Below, piece after piece: positions 6,281 to 14,033 of a stretch of DNA of 14,550 nucleotides. Positions within the stretch are counted from its first letter, which is position 1; each line of letters opens with the position of its first letter. The stretch is taken from contig SFOL01000039.1 in the NCBI GenBank assembly GCA_004552385.1, positions 1-14,550 of the forward strand, written 5' to 3'. Both the position numbers and the translations under genes were made by a program. Source of the stretch: Bacteroidales bacterium. GTDB taxonomy: Bacteria > Bacteroidota > Bacteroidia > Bacteroidales > Marinilabiliaceae. The notes below the pieces were generated by a model. That model was not told the DNA's origin and searched no databases. It saw only the letters and a program-made list of their open reading frames with translations.

Positions 6281-7762
6281 TTAGTTGCGTGAGTAGTTAG
6301 GAGCCTCCTGAGTTATGGCTACATCATGCGGGTGGCTCTCGTTCATGCCACAAGCTGTGATGCGCACAAACTTGGCCTCGTGGAGCGCCTCGATATCCTT
6401 GGCGCCACAATATCCCATGCCGGAGCGTATGCCGCCGAGGAGCTGATAGACGACCTCGTAGAGCGAACCCTTGTATGGGACACGCGCCGAGATGCCCTCG
6501 GGAACGAGTTTCTTCACGTCGCTCTCGGCATCCTGGAAGTAGCGATCCTTTGAGCCGTGCTGCATAGCCTCAAGCGAACCCATGCCTCGGTAGCTCTTGA
6601 ACTTACGTCCGTTGAAGATAATGGTATCACCGGGGCTTTCCTCGACACCGGCGAAGAGACCGCCCGCCATGGTGCAGCTTGCGCCTGCGGCGAGAGCCTT
6701 GACGAAGTCTCCGGAGTAGCGGAGACCGCCATCGCCAATGATAGGCACATCGCCATGGCCAGACTCCTTGAGGGCCTTGTAGACCTCATATATGGCGGAG
6801 AGCTGAGGGTATCCGACGCCGGCGATGATACGCGTGGTGCAGATGGAGCCCGGGCCGATGCCGACCTTGACCGCGTCGGCACCCGCATCAGCGAGAGCTA
6901 CGGCGGCCGCGCCGGTGCAAATGTTGCCGACGACGAGGTCTATGCCGTCATAGCGTTTGCGAGCCTCTTTGAGGACCTCGATGACGCCGCGCGAGTGGCC
7001 GTGCGCGGTATCGATTACGAGAGCGTCGACATTGGCTGCCACGAGGGCGTCGGCACGCTCGAAAGTGTTGCTTGTGACTCCGATGCCGCCGGCGACTCTG
7101 AGGCGTCCCTTGTCGTCTTTGCAGGCCTGTGGCTTATCCTTTGCCTTCTGAATGTCTTTGTATGTGACGAGGCCGACGAGCTTGCCGTCCTTATCGACGA
7201 CGGGGAGCTTCTCAATCTTGTAATGCTGAAGGATTTCAGCGGCCTCCTTGAGGTTAGTCTTTTGGCTTGTCGTGATAAGGTTGTCCTTGGTCATGACGTA
7301 GCTGATGGGCTTGTCCATGTCCATCTCGAAGCGGAGGTCGCGGTTGGTTACGATGCCGACGAGCTTGCGGTCGTTGTCGACTACCGGGATGCCGCCGATC
7401 TTGTACTCCTTCATCATGGCGAGCGCGTCTCCGACGGTCTTGCGGTCGCCAATTGAGACGGGATCGTATATCATGCCGTTCTCGGCTCGCTTGACGGTCT
7501 CGACTTGCCGGGCCTGCTGCTCGACAGACATATTCTTGTGGATGACACCGATGCCGCCCTCACGGGCTATGGCGATAGCCATACGGCTCTCAGTGACGGT
7601 ATCCATCGCGGCGGTCACGATAGGCGCGTTGAGCGCAATGTGGCGCGAGAACTTTGACGCGAGGCTGACCTCCCTTGGCAGCACCTCGGAGTAGGCCGGG
7701 ATGAGCAGGACGTCGTCAAACGTGAGGCCGTCTGAGGCGATCTTATCTTCTACGAACGACAT
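6281..7762 (-). CDS. guaB: Inosine-5'-monophosphate dehydrogenase
   Basis: This 493-residue enzyme converts IMP to XMP with NAD+, the committed step of GMP synthesis in the cytoplasm. The whole family layout is present: the barrel N-terminus with LTFDDVLLIPAYS and TAAMDTVTES, two CBS domains at about 97-150 and 158-208, the loop GIGPGSICTTR with catalytic Cys308, and the phosphate-binding stretch IIGDGGLRYSGD at 341-352. YRGMGSLEAM is at 391-400, and the mobile flap carries the catalytic Arg407-Tyr408 pair (DRYFQD). Length is normal for a bacterial CBS-containing IMPDH. It is flanked by its own -7 element and its own terminator, so it is probably transcribed alone. Confidence 0.98.
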   Translation of the reverse strand: MSFVEDKIASDGLTFDDVLLIPAYSEVLPREVSLASKFSRHIALNAPIVTAAMDTVTESRMAIAIAREGGIGVIHKNMSVEQQARQVETVKRAENGMIYDPVSIGDRKTVGDALAMMKEYKIGGIPVVDNDRKLVGIVTNRDLRFEMDMDKPISYVMTKDNLITTSQKTNLKEAAEILQHYKIEKLPVVDKDGKLVGLVTYKDIQKAKDKPQACKDDKGRLRVAGGIGVTSNTFERADALVAANVDALVIDTAHGHSRGVIEVLKEARKRYDGIDLVVGNICTGAAAVALADAGADAVKVGIGPGSICTTRIIAGVGYPQLSAIYEVYKALKESGHGDVPIIGDGGLRYSGDFVKALAAGASCTMAGGLFAGVEESPGDTIIFNGRKFKSYRGMGSLEAMQHGSKDRYFQDAESDVKKLVPEGISARVPYKGSLYEVVYQLLGGIRSGMGYCGAKDIEALHEAKFVRITACGMNESHPHDVAITQEAPNYSRN

Positions 7763-7795
7763 ATTATGGGATTAAGAGTTTTGTTTGACAATGTA

Positions 7796-7803
7796 CAAAG
7801 ATA
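7796..7803 (-). promoter_or_regulatory. -7 promoter element of guaB
   Basis: The minus strand reads TATCTTTG, an exact TAnnTTTG match, giving a leader of about 27 nt to the guaB ATG at 7762. A -33 TTTG at the usual spacing is not clear. It lies between the apbE stop and guaB. Confidence 0.55.
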
Positions 7804-7812
7804 ATACAAGAC

Positions 7813-7843
7813 GGCGGTGAAAGCCGCCATTTTAATTTTTTTT
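7813..7843 (+). terminator. Hairpin with T-tract facing the plus strand
   Basis: GGCGG (7813-7817) pairs with CCGCC (7824-7828) around a 6-base loop. On the plus strand it is followed by TTTT, AA and eight T (7836-7843). On the minus strand, the direction of all genes here, no T-tract follows. It may stop antisense transcription running into apbE, or act as a weak hairpin at the 3' end of the apbE message. Confidence 0.4.
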
Positions 7844-7844
7844 G

Positions 7845-8864
7845 TTATTTGTCTGCTATGAGAGACTTGAAGCCGTCGGTCATCCTCTCCGCCATGCCGC
7901 CCTTGTCGTCATCATATATAATATAGGCCTCTACGCCTTCCATGCCTCTGACGAGCGAGAGTGCGGAGTCGGGGCCGAGCACCATGAGAGACGTGCAGAG
8001 CGCGTCGGTAGTCATGGTGTTTGGCCCGACAACCGTGACGCTCCTCATCTTGTGAGCCACGGGCATGCCCGTACGGGGGTCGATAGTGTGCTGGACGGTA
8101 CGACCGTCGGCCACATGGTAGCACTGGCGGTAGCTGCCCGAGGTGGAGACGGCGCAGTCGGAGACCTCAATTATGCGCTGGTTCTGCCGTCGGGCGAGGC
8201 TCCCCTCGACAGGCCTGTCTATGCCTATGCGCCACTTGCGCCCCATGGGGCTGAGCCCCTTGCAATGGATCTCGCCACCGAGTTCGACCATGTAATCAGT
8301 TACCCCGTTCTGCTCGAAGACTGACGCGGCGAGATCTATGCCGAAGCCCTCGGCCAGAGCGTTGGCGTTGAGCTTCATACGCGGGTCGGCCTTGCGGATT
8401 ACCCGACCCGAGACAGAGACCTTGTCGAGACCGATGAGCGGCATGATGGTGTCGAGACCGGAGAGGAGCGCGTCCCACTGCGCTACAGAGATGGTGTCAT
8501 CCTCAAGATCGCGGGTGAAACGCCAATGTCGGCTAAGCGGCTCGACCGTGATGTCGAAGACTCCATTCGAGATCTGGTGGAAGTACTTGGCCTGGGATAC
8601 GACATGGAGGAGAAGTGAGTCGGCCACGACGGAGTCGGCGTCATTGAGGCGCGAGATGAGCGAGGCCGGGTTATAGACGGAAAGCGACGCGTCGTAGTCC
8701 GCCAGCCTGCTGAGGACCGACTGGCGCAGGCTGGAGTCGGAACGATAGGTGAGCGAGTAGGTGGTGCCGAAGACGAAGCCGGACTCCTTCCGGTAGGCGT
8801 CTTGCGGAGCTGCGCACGCCACGAGAAGTGCGGACGCTATGGGGGCTATGAGCCTTTTAAGCAT
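7845..8864 (-). CDS. apbE: FAD:protein FMN transferase, lipoprotein ApbE
   Basis: The 339-residue protein has a lipoprotein signal with lipobox LVAC (Cys17), so it is anchored at the periplasmic side or further out. ApbE moves FMN from FAD onto Thr or Ser of target proteins such as NQR/RNF subunits and other redox proteins. Family motifs follow in order: GTTYSLTY (33-40), FDITVEPLS (103-111), LNANALAEGFGID (165-177), VELGGEIHCKG (193-203), WRIGIDRP (211-218), STSGSY (240-245), HTIDPRTGMP (259-268) and the metal-site region TTDALCTSL with D287 and T291. The usual Lys of the xAKGYxxD motif is Glu172 here. No flavinylation target is recognised in the window. It stands between susD and guaB with its own weak promoter. 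Confidence 0.93.
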   Translation of the reverse strand: MLKRLIAPIASALLVACAAPQDAYRKESGFVFGTTYSLTYRSDSSLRQSVLSRLADYDASLSVYNPASLISRLNDADSVVADSLLLHVVSQAKYFHQISNGVFDITVEPLSRHWRFTRDLEDDTISVAQWDALLSGLDTIMPLIGLDKVSVSGRVIRKADPRMKLNANALAEGFGIDLAASVFEQNGVTDYMVELGGEIHCKGLSPMGRKWRIGIDRPVEGSLARRQNQRIIEVSDCAVSTSGSYRQCYHVADGRTVQHTIDPRTGMPVAHKMRSVTVVGPNTMTTDALCTSLMVLGPDSALSLVRGMEGVEAYIIYDDDKGGMAERMTDGFKSLIADK

Positions 8865-8892
8865 GGTTACGAATTCTTTTTTTTTGAGGCGG

Positions 8893-8923
8893 CTAAGGTA
8901 TCAAAGGTTTCGCGGATAAGCAA
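8893..8923 (-). promoter_or_regulatory. Possible apbE promoter
   Basis: The minus strand has TTG (8923-8921), a 20-base spacer and TACCTTAG (8900-8893), which differs from TAnnTTTG at one position. The predicted leader is about 22 nt. A run of nine A precedes the start codon by about 12 bases, as is common at A-rich Bacteroidetes translation starts. Confidence 0.4.
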
Positions 8924-8930
8924 GAATAAA

Positions 8931-8962
8931 GCCCCGCGGGGCGAATAGTCGCACCGCGGGGC
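8931..8962 (-). terminator. GC-rich hairpin after susD, probable terminator
   Basis: GCCCCGCGG (minus strand 8962-8954) pairs perfectly with CCGCGGGGC (8939-8931), with a 14-base loop, then TTTATTCTT. The T-tract is broken, so efficiency is uncertain. A second small hairpin (GCCCT/AGGGC, 8970-8986) lies just after the susD stop. The placement suits the end of the susCD transcript. Confidence 0.6.
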
Positions 8963-8987
8963 GTATCGTGCCCTGAGCGATAGGGCT

Positions 8988-10631
8988 CTACAGGCTTACC
9001 TTCTCATCGTGGACAGAGGCTAAAGAGTCTCTTACGGGGCTCGGCGAGCCGCCAGACGGGTTCTGGTCAGACGTGGAGAGCGCGGGGTTGGCGTTGATCT
9101 CGACATAAGGGATAGGCCAAAGGAGGTTGGCATCGTTTCCGGCCATGACATAGACGTAGGCGCTCTGGAAGCCGCAGTTCCGCCTGTCGATGCCGACCCC
9201 GTAACGCATAAGGTCGAACCAGCTCATGCCCTCACCCCAGAGCTCGATGCGACGCTGACGCCAGATCTCGGTCTGGATATCAGCCCCGGAGAAGCTGTAC
9301 TGAGGGTCGCGGTAGGTCTGAATGAAAGAGTTGAGGACAGAAAGGCCGTCGCCGCCGCTGAGGGCCAAACCTTCGGCCTTGATGAGGTACATTTCCTCGA
9401 TACGCATGAGGGGGATGTCGTTGGCGTTGCAATCATTGGCTATAATGCCCTTGTCCGGCCCGAACTTGACATTGGTATAAGCATCGTAGTACTGAGAGAT
9501 TGTCGCTTCAGCATACTCGACCCAGGCCTTCTGCATGGCATCAGTCAAGTTGGCGGAGACGCCATCCTCGTCAAGCCACCAGCCCTTGCGCACATCGGTG
9601 TCGCTGATGGACTCGAAAAGCTTCTTGGAGATCTTCATGCCGCTCGAATAGTTGGCGTAGCCGTAGTTGAGCGAGCCGATATGGCTGGGCCAGTTGACAA
9701 TGCCGGACGTAGCGACGTCGTCAGTCTCTTCGACAATGATGCCCCACATCCAGTTAGGCTCATCGACAGAACTGAAAGTCGGCTTAGCGACGTCGCTGAT
9801 GGACGCTGGGGCAACGCCGGCGGCGTTATCTATGGCCGCCTGGGCGTCGGAAGCCGCCGCCGCCCATTCACGAGCGACGAGGTTGACGCGTGCACGGATG
9901 CCGTAGGCCGTGGCGAGGTCTACATACCTCTTGTCTGGGCGCGAGGCGCCAGCCTCCTGAGCCTCGGAAAGTAGCCTGATGGCCTCGTCGATGTCGGAGT
10001 AGATACGATCATAGACCTCACGGACCGTGGCGCGCGGGGCGCCGTCTTGCGCAGCGGCATCAGCGTTCTCTTCAGTTATGAGCGGCACGCAGGGCGACGT
10101 CTCATGGCCGACGATGTTGAACTGGTAGAGCTGAGCGAGCTGGAAGTAGGAGAAGGCGCGCAGAGCGAGGCCTTGCGCCAGGTTGAACTTCAGGCTCTTA
10201 TCTTCAGAGGCGGGGTCGATGCTTGCGACAATGGCGTTCGCACTGAAAATGTAGCGATAGAGATCGCTCCATATTATGCGACTGAGATAGGCGTCTTGCG
10301 AACGATCCCGAAAATCAATCTCAAAGCTGAACCAGTTGTAACCGTTGTCGGTATTGACCATGTCCTCGCCATTGGCATCCGTCATGAGCATAACGGACGG
10401 ATAACCGAAGTCATTATGGCGCTCTTTAATATCTTCCTCATTAGGCATGCGCGCGCTCATGCTCATGTAAGCGCCAGAGACAGCTGAGAAACTCTTGCTG
10501 GCGTCATTGCCATAGACCTCAGACTTCTGGGTTGCCGTCAGGGTGCTACCCTCGGGCGCGAGCTCCATCTCCTCGCAAGAAGAGAGGGACAGAATGGAAG
10601 CCGCAGTCAAATATATATATCTTGCTTTCAT
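8988..10631 (-). CDS. SusD/RagB family outer-membrane lipoprotein
   Basis: The 547-residue surface lipoprotein caps its SusC partner and helps bind the imported nutrient. The ATG at 10631 was chosen because it directly precedes a lipoprotein signal with lipobox LSSC (Cys19). The acidic residues after it (CEEME) fit the Bacteroidetes surface-export signal. An upstream in-frame ATG at 10667 would add 12 residues and spoil the signal peptide. Helical TPR-like segments (IWSDLYRYIFSANAIV, GLALRAFSYFQLAQLYQ) and the C-terminal SusD signature (IRRIELWGEG-like RRIELWGEGMSWFDLMR, then LLWPIP, EINANPAL, DQNP) are clear. About 22 residues follow DQNP, somewhat longer than usual. It starts 48 bases after susC. 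The substrate is not predictable here, since no glycosidase or regulator adjoins. Confidence 0.93.
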   Translation of the reverse strand: MKARYIYLTAASILSLSSCEEMELAPEGSTLTATQKSEVYGNDASKSFSAVSGAYMSMSARMPNEEDIKERHNDFGYPSVMLMTDANGEDMVNTDNGYNWFSFEIDFRDRSQDAYLSRIIWSDLYRYIFSANAIVASIDPASEDKSLKFNLAQGLALRAFSYFQLAQLYQFNIVGHETSPCVPLITEENADAAAQDGAPRATVREVYDRIYSDIDEAIRLLSEAQEAGASRPDKRYVDLATAYGIRARVNLVAREWAAAASDAQAAIDNAAGVAPASISDVAKPTFSSVDEPNWMWGIIVEETDDVATSGIVNWPSHIGSLNYGYANYSSGMKISKKLFESISDTDVRKGWWLDEDGVSANLTDAMQKAWVEYAEATISQYYDAYTNVKFGPDKGIIANDCNANDIPLMRIEEMYLIKAEGLALSGGDGLSVLNSFIQTYRDPQYSFSGADIQTEIWRQRRIELWGEGMSWFDLMRYGVGIDRRNCGFQSAYVYVMAGNDANLLWPIPYVEINANPALSTSDQNPSGGSPSPVRDSLASVHDEKVSL

Positions 10632-10679
10632 TTTAATACTTATCAGATAATCAGCAAATTTCCACATTGCGAGACGCTG

Positions 10680-13600
10680 TTAGAACGTGATCTTGATGCC
10701 GCCCGAGATGGAACGGATGGCCGTGTAGCGCGCCGTGGTGGCATATGTGTAGTCCTGGCGCGGGTCGAGACCTTTGCGATAGCTCCAGAGGGCCACATTG
10801 TCGGCAGCGAAGTAGACGCGGACAGTCTCAAGGAACGCCTTGCGGGTGATGTCGGCCGGGATGGTGTATCCGAGGGTCACGTTATTGAGTGCAAGGTAGT
10901 TTGAGCTGCAGATCCATCGCGTCGAATTGCTGTTGGCGTAATTGTCTTCATTATCAAGCCTCGGCACGTCGGTTTGAGTGTTCTCAGGCGTCCAGGCGTT
11001 GCGGATGTCCTCGTGCCAGTTCTGACCTACTTTGCTGGAATTGCCGCCGTGCATAAGATCCTGGTAGCCATAGTCCCAAATCTTACCGCCAAGCTGATAG
11101 GAGAACGCCGCAGAGGCGTCGAAGCCGAAGAACTCGAGGCTGGTTCCGAAGCCGCCGTAGACCTTTGGCATGAGGTCCGCCGTGCAGACTTTATGCAACT
11201 GAGCGTCATTATAGTCCTCAGTCTTGACACGCTCGCCGTTCTCCTCAGTCCAGTAGAGCGCCTTACCAGTCTTCTCGTCGACACCAGCCCAGTCCACCAT
11301 ATAGTAGCGGTACATGCTCTTGCCCTCCTCATAGATTCGGCTGCCGTCAATCATCTTGCCGCCGAGGTCGGGGTGGAGCTTGTTGATCTCGTTGCGAATG
11401 AAAGTGCCGTTGACGTTAACATCCCAATTGAACTTGCTGAACTTAAGGACGTTGACGTTAAGGTCGACCTCGACGCCGCTGTTGGTCATGGAGCCGACAT
11501 TCATCGGGTAAGTGCTGTAGCCGAGCGAGGTGGCCACTGGCTTATTGTAGAGCATGTCGTCGCTCTTGCGGCCGAAATACTCGGCGGAGCCTACAATCTT
11601 GTTGCCGAGGAAGGCGAAGTCGACGCCCGCGTTCCAGCTCTTAGACGTCTCCCAAGTGAGGTCGGGGTTGCCCTTCCACGTCAGAGTGGCGTCGGAGAAA
11701 GAGCCGTTGGCTCCGGTCATCTTGTACTGGTCCTCGTAGGCGTAGTAGTTGCCAATGTTGTCATTGCCCTGCTCACCGTAAGAAGCCTTAACCTTGAGCA
11801 TGTCAATCCACTTGACGCCCTCGAGGAAGCTCTCCTTGCTGATGAGCCAAGCGGCAGAGGCGCTCCAGAAGTCGCCCCAACGGTTATCCTCGCTAAAGCG
11901 GCTGGATGAGTCGCGGCGGTAAGACACGTTGGCGAAATACTTCTCGGCGTAGCCGTAGTTGAAACGAGCGAAGTAGCCTGCCGTTGAATATTCATCCTGG
12001 CTGCCCGAGATGCTGAAGTTCTTGGTGGCGTTCGAGAGGAAGAAGCTCTCGGGGTTGTAGAGCTCAGTGCCGTAGCCGCTGAGCGAGGTCATGCGGAGAT
12101 GGTAGCCATCGTAACCGACAGTGATGTCGAACGAGTTGACATCGTTGACGGTGAAGTTGTAGTTGCCGATATACTGCTGATCGAGAGCGTAATCGCGGTT
12201 GGCCTCCTGGCTCGCGCCGCCATGGTATGCAGCCGACTGGCCCATGTAGGCGTTGCTGAGCATGTCGCCACGCTCATTGTCGACATAGATGCCATACTTG
12301 GCTGTGAGGGTGAGACCCTTTATGGGAGTGATGTCCGCCGAGAGACCGCCGTTGAAGATGTCGTGCTGATAGACCTCCTTATTATAGGTGAGGTCTCCGA
12401 GCGGGTTGGCGATGGACATCCACTGCCTGTTGCCGTTAGACGACTTGCCGTCGCCGTAGTCGTAGACACGACGTCCGTTGTCATACATGAAGGACCCGTC
12501 AGCATTGCGGACGTAGAGCGGATAGACTGGCGCTATGAAGTTAGCGATGAAGAAGGCGTTGCCAGTGCTGTTGATACTCTGCTGCTCGCCCGGTTTGCGG
12601 CTCTTGCTGTGGCTGTAGGCGGCGTTGGCACCGACCTTGAGCCACTTCTTGGCCTGGTAGTCCACCTTAAGTCGAGTAGAGAGACGCTCGAAGGCTGAGT
12701 TGGGGATGACGCCGCCATCGTTGATGTAGCCGAGCGAGAAGAAGTAGTTGAAGTTGTCGGTTCCTCCGGCGATCGAGAGGTCGTATTGCTGACGGTTCTG
12801 ACGCTTGAACGTCTCTTCCTCCCAGTCGTCCGGGGTATAATAGTATTTGCCGTCGGAATAACCGAGTTTGGCGTTGGGATTGAGCTTGCCATCGGCGCCG
12901 ACGAGAGTCTCGCCATCAGGCACGGTGTAAATCTGATACCCCTTGCCGATGGCGCGGTCCATGATGGCGTCGTTGGCGTAGACGTGCGCGATGTCCTTGC
13001 CCAGATCCTCGTTGTACAGGAATGCGTTGTAATAGGCCGTATAGAGCCTCTCCATATACTCGCCAGGGGACTTGAGGACGTCATAGTTCTCTACCTGTCG
13101 GGTATTGACGCCCCATCGCGCCTCGAAGTTGATCTTGGCATCGCCCTTCTTGCCCTTCTTCGTGGTGATCATGATGATGCCGTTAGCGCCACGTGCACCG
13201 TAGAGCGCGGTGGAGGCGGCATCCTTGAGGACCGTCATGGACTCGATATCGTTGGTGTTGATAGACGAGAGGTCGCCGTCGAACGGCATGCCGTCCACAA
13301 TGATGAGCGGGTCCATTTCGGCATTTATAGAGCCGGCACCGCGGACACGTATGGTGGCGCTGGTGCCAGGCTGACCGTTGACGCTCAAGGTCTGCACGCC
13401 GGCCATCGTTCCGGTGAGAGCCTGCGAGGCGTTAGAGACCTGCCTCTTCTCGAGCTTCTCGGCGCCGACCTGCGCTGCAGAGCCGGTGTAGGTGCCCTTA
13501 GTCGACGTGCCGTAGGCCACGACGATGACCTCGTCCATCTCCTTGTTCTCCTCCTGTAACGTTGCGTCGGTCTGGCCGGCAGCGAGGTCGATATCGCTGC

Positions 13601-13838
13601 TGAGGTAGCCTATGAAAGAGGCCGTGAGCTTCTGCGCTCCGTCGACGGTAATGGTATAGTGGCCGTCGAGGTCGGTCACGGTTCCGTGGGTGGTGCCGGG
13701 CACAACTATGGCTACGCCCGGGAGCGGTTGTCCTGCGGCATCCCTGATGGTGCCGCTGACCGTCCGCGTCTGTGCTGTGGCGAGAGCCGACCACAGAGCG
13801 AAAGCCGCTAACAGTAATAAGTGTTTCATTCTACTCAT
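10680..13838 (-). CDS. SusC/RagA family TonB-linked outer-membrane transporter
   Basis: The 1052-residue transporter imports a bound ligand across the outer membrane using TonB energy. The order of parts is typical: signal peptide with cleavage after about residue 22 (TA/Q), a carboxypeptidase-regulatory-like domain at about 24-96 (GTIRDAAGQPLPGVAIVVPG), a TonB box near 102-110 (DEVIVVAYG), and a plug at about 118-230 with ATIRVRG, PLIIVDGMP and the SusC signature ALYGARGANGIIMITTKKG. A 22-strand-type barrel ends in ISGGIKITF with terminal Phe. Length is normal. The start may be ATG 13838 or, nine bases on, ATG 13829 (MKHLLLL). It is followed by susD after 48 bases and preceded by a -7 element and a leader of about 125 nt. 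Confidence 0.95.
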   Translation of the reverse strand: MSRMKHLLLLAAFALWSALATAQTRTVSGTIRDAAGQPLPGVAIVVPGTTHGTVTDLDGHYTITVDGAQKLTASFIGYLSSDIDLAAGQTDATLQEENKEMDEVIVVAYGTSTKGTYTGSAAQVGAEKLEKRQVSNASQALTGTMAGVQTLSVNGQPGTSATIRVRGAGSINAEMDPLIIVDGMPFDGDLSSINTNDIESMTVLKDAASTALYGARGANGIIMITTKKGKKGDAKINFEARWGVNTRQVENYDVLKSPGEYMERLYTAYYNAFLYNEDLGKDIAHVYANDAIMDRAIGKGYQIYTVPDGETLVGADGKLNPNAKLGYSDGKYYYTPDDWEEETFKRQNRQQYDLSIAGGTDNFNYFFSLGYINDGGVIPNSAFERLSTRLKVDYQAKKWLKVGANAAYSHSKSRKPGEQQSINSTGNAFFIANFIAPVYPLYVRNADGSFMYDNGRRVYDYGDGKSSNGNRQWMSIANPLGDLTYNKEVYQHDIFNGGLSADITPIKGLTLTAKYGIYVDNERGDMLSNAYMGQSAAYHGGASQEANRDYALDQQYIGNYNFTVNDVNSFDITVGYDGYHLRMTSLSGYGTELYNPESFFLSNATKNFSISGSQDEYSTAGYFARFNYGYAEKYFANVSYRRDSSSRFSEDNRWGDFWSASAAWLISKESFLEGVKWIDMLKVKASYGEQGNDNIGNYYAYEDQYKMTGANGSFSDATLTWKGNPDLTWETSKSWNAGVDFAFLGNKIVGSAEYFGRKSDDMLYNKPVATSLGYSTYPMNVGSMTNSGVEVDLNVNVLKFSKFNWDVNVNGTFIRNEINKLHPDLGGKMIDGSRIYEEGKSMYRYYMVDWAGVDEKTGKALYWTEENGERVKTEDYNDAQLHKVCTADLMPKVYGGFGTSLEFFGFDASAAFSYQLGGKIWDYGYQDLMHGGNSSKVGQNWHEDIRNAWTPENTQTDVPRLDNEDNYANSNSTRWICSSNYLALNNVTLGYTIPADITRKAFLETVRVYFAADNVALWSYRKGLDPRQDYTYATTARYTAIRSISGGIKITF

Positions 13839-13904
13839 GGTTGATTACAGTTTCATGTTTTTTAGTTGCCGTTAAAAACGGAGGATGTTTTTTTTGTGGC
13901 ATCG

Positions 13905-13959
13905 GGAAAAGGGTCGAATAAATGAGGCGAGGTAGTGAGCGCCTTATATATCCTTTTCC
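13905..13959 (-). promoter_or_regulatory. Nested stem-loop in the susC leader
   Basis: In the minus-strand leader GGAAAAGG (13959-13952) can pair with CCTTTTCC (13912-13905), enclosing a second stem AGGCG/CGCCT (13944-13940 with 13929-13925, 10-base loop). A short hairpin CCGTT/AACGG (13881-13869) lies nearer the gene. Such structure could control susC expression or be a target for a small RNA. No known riboswitch is recognised. Confidence 0.35.
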
Positions 13960-13967
13960 TTACATCG

Positions 13968-13975
13968 CAAAATTA
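13968..13975 (-). promoter_or_regulatory. -7 promoter element of susCD
   Basis: The minus strand reads TAATTTTG, an exact TAnnTTTG match, with TTG 14 bases upstream (spacing short). Predicted start is near 13962, giving a leader of about 125 nt. A perfect inverted repeat ACAATC/GATTGT (13989-14006) lies just upstream and could be a regulator site or the weak end-hairpin of the MATE gene. Confidence 0.45.
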
Positions 13976-14033
13976 TGAATTGTGCATAACAATCAGCCGG
14001 GATTGTCCTTTTGACACGGCAAAAATGCAGTGA

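Noticed and set aside
6557..7456. Plus-strand open frame of 299 codons opposite guaB
   Set aside because: It is a shadow of a highly conserved housekeeping gene, with no domain and no promoter or start context.
10632..10667. ATG at 10667 as the susD start
   Set aside because: It would put 12 residues, including acidic ones, before an ideal lipoprotein signal that begins at 10631.
10974..11909. Plus-strand open frame of 311 codons opposite susC
   Set aside because: It is a shadow of the SusC barrel; composition is E/V/A-rich with no recognisable domain.
12786..13559. Plus-strand open frame of 257 codons opposite the susC plug region
   Set aside because: It is antisense to conserved plug motifs and has no family likeness.
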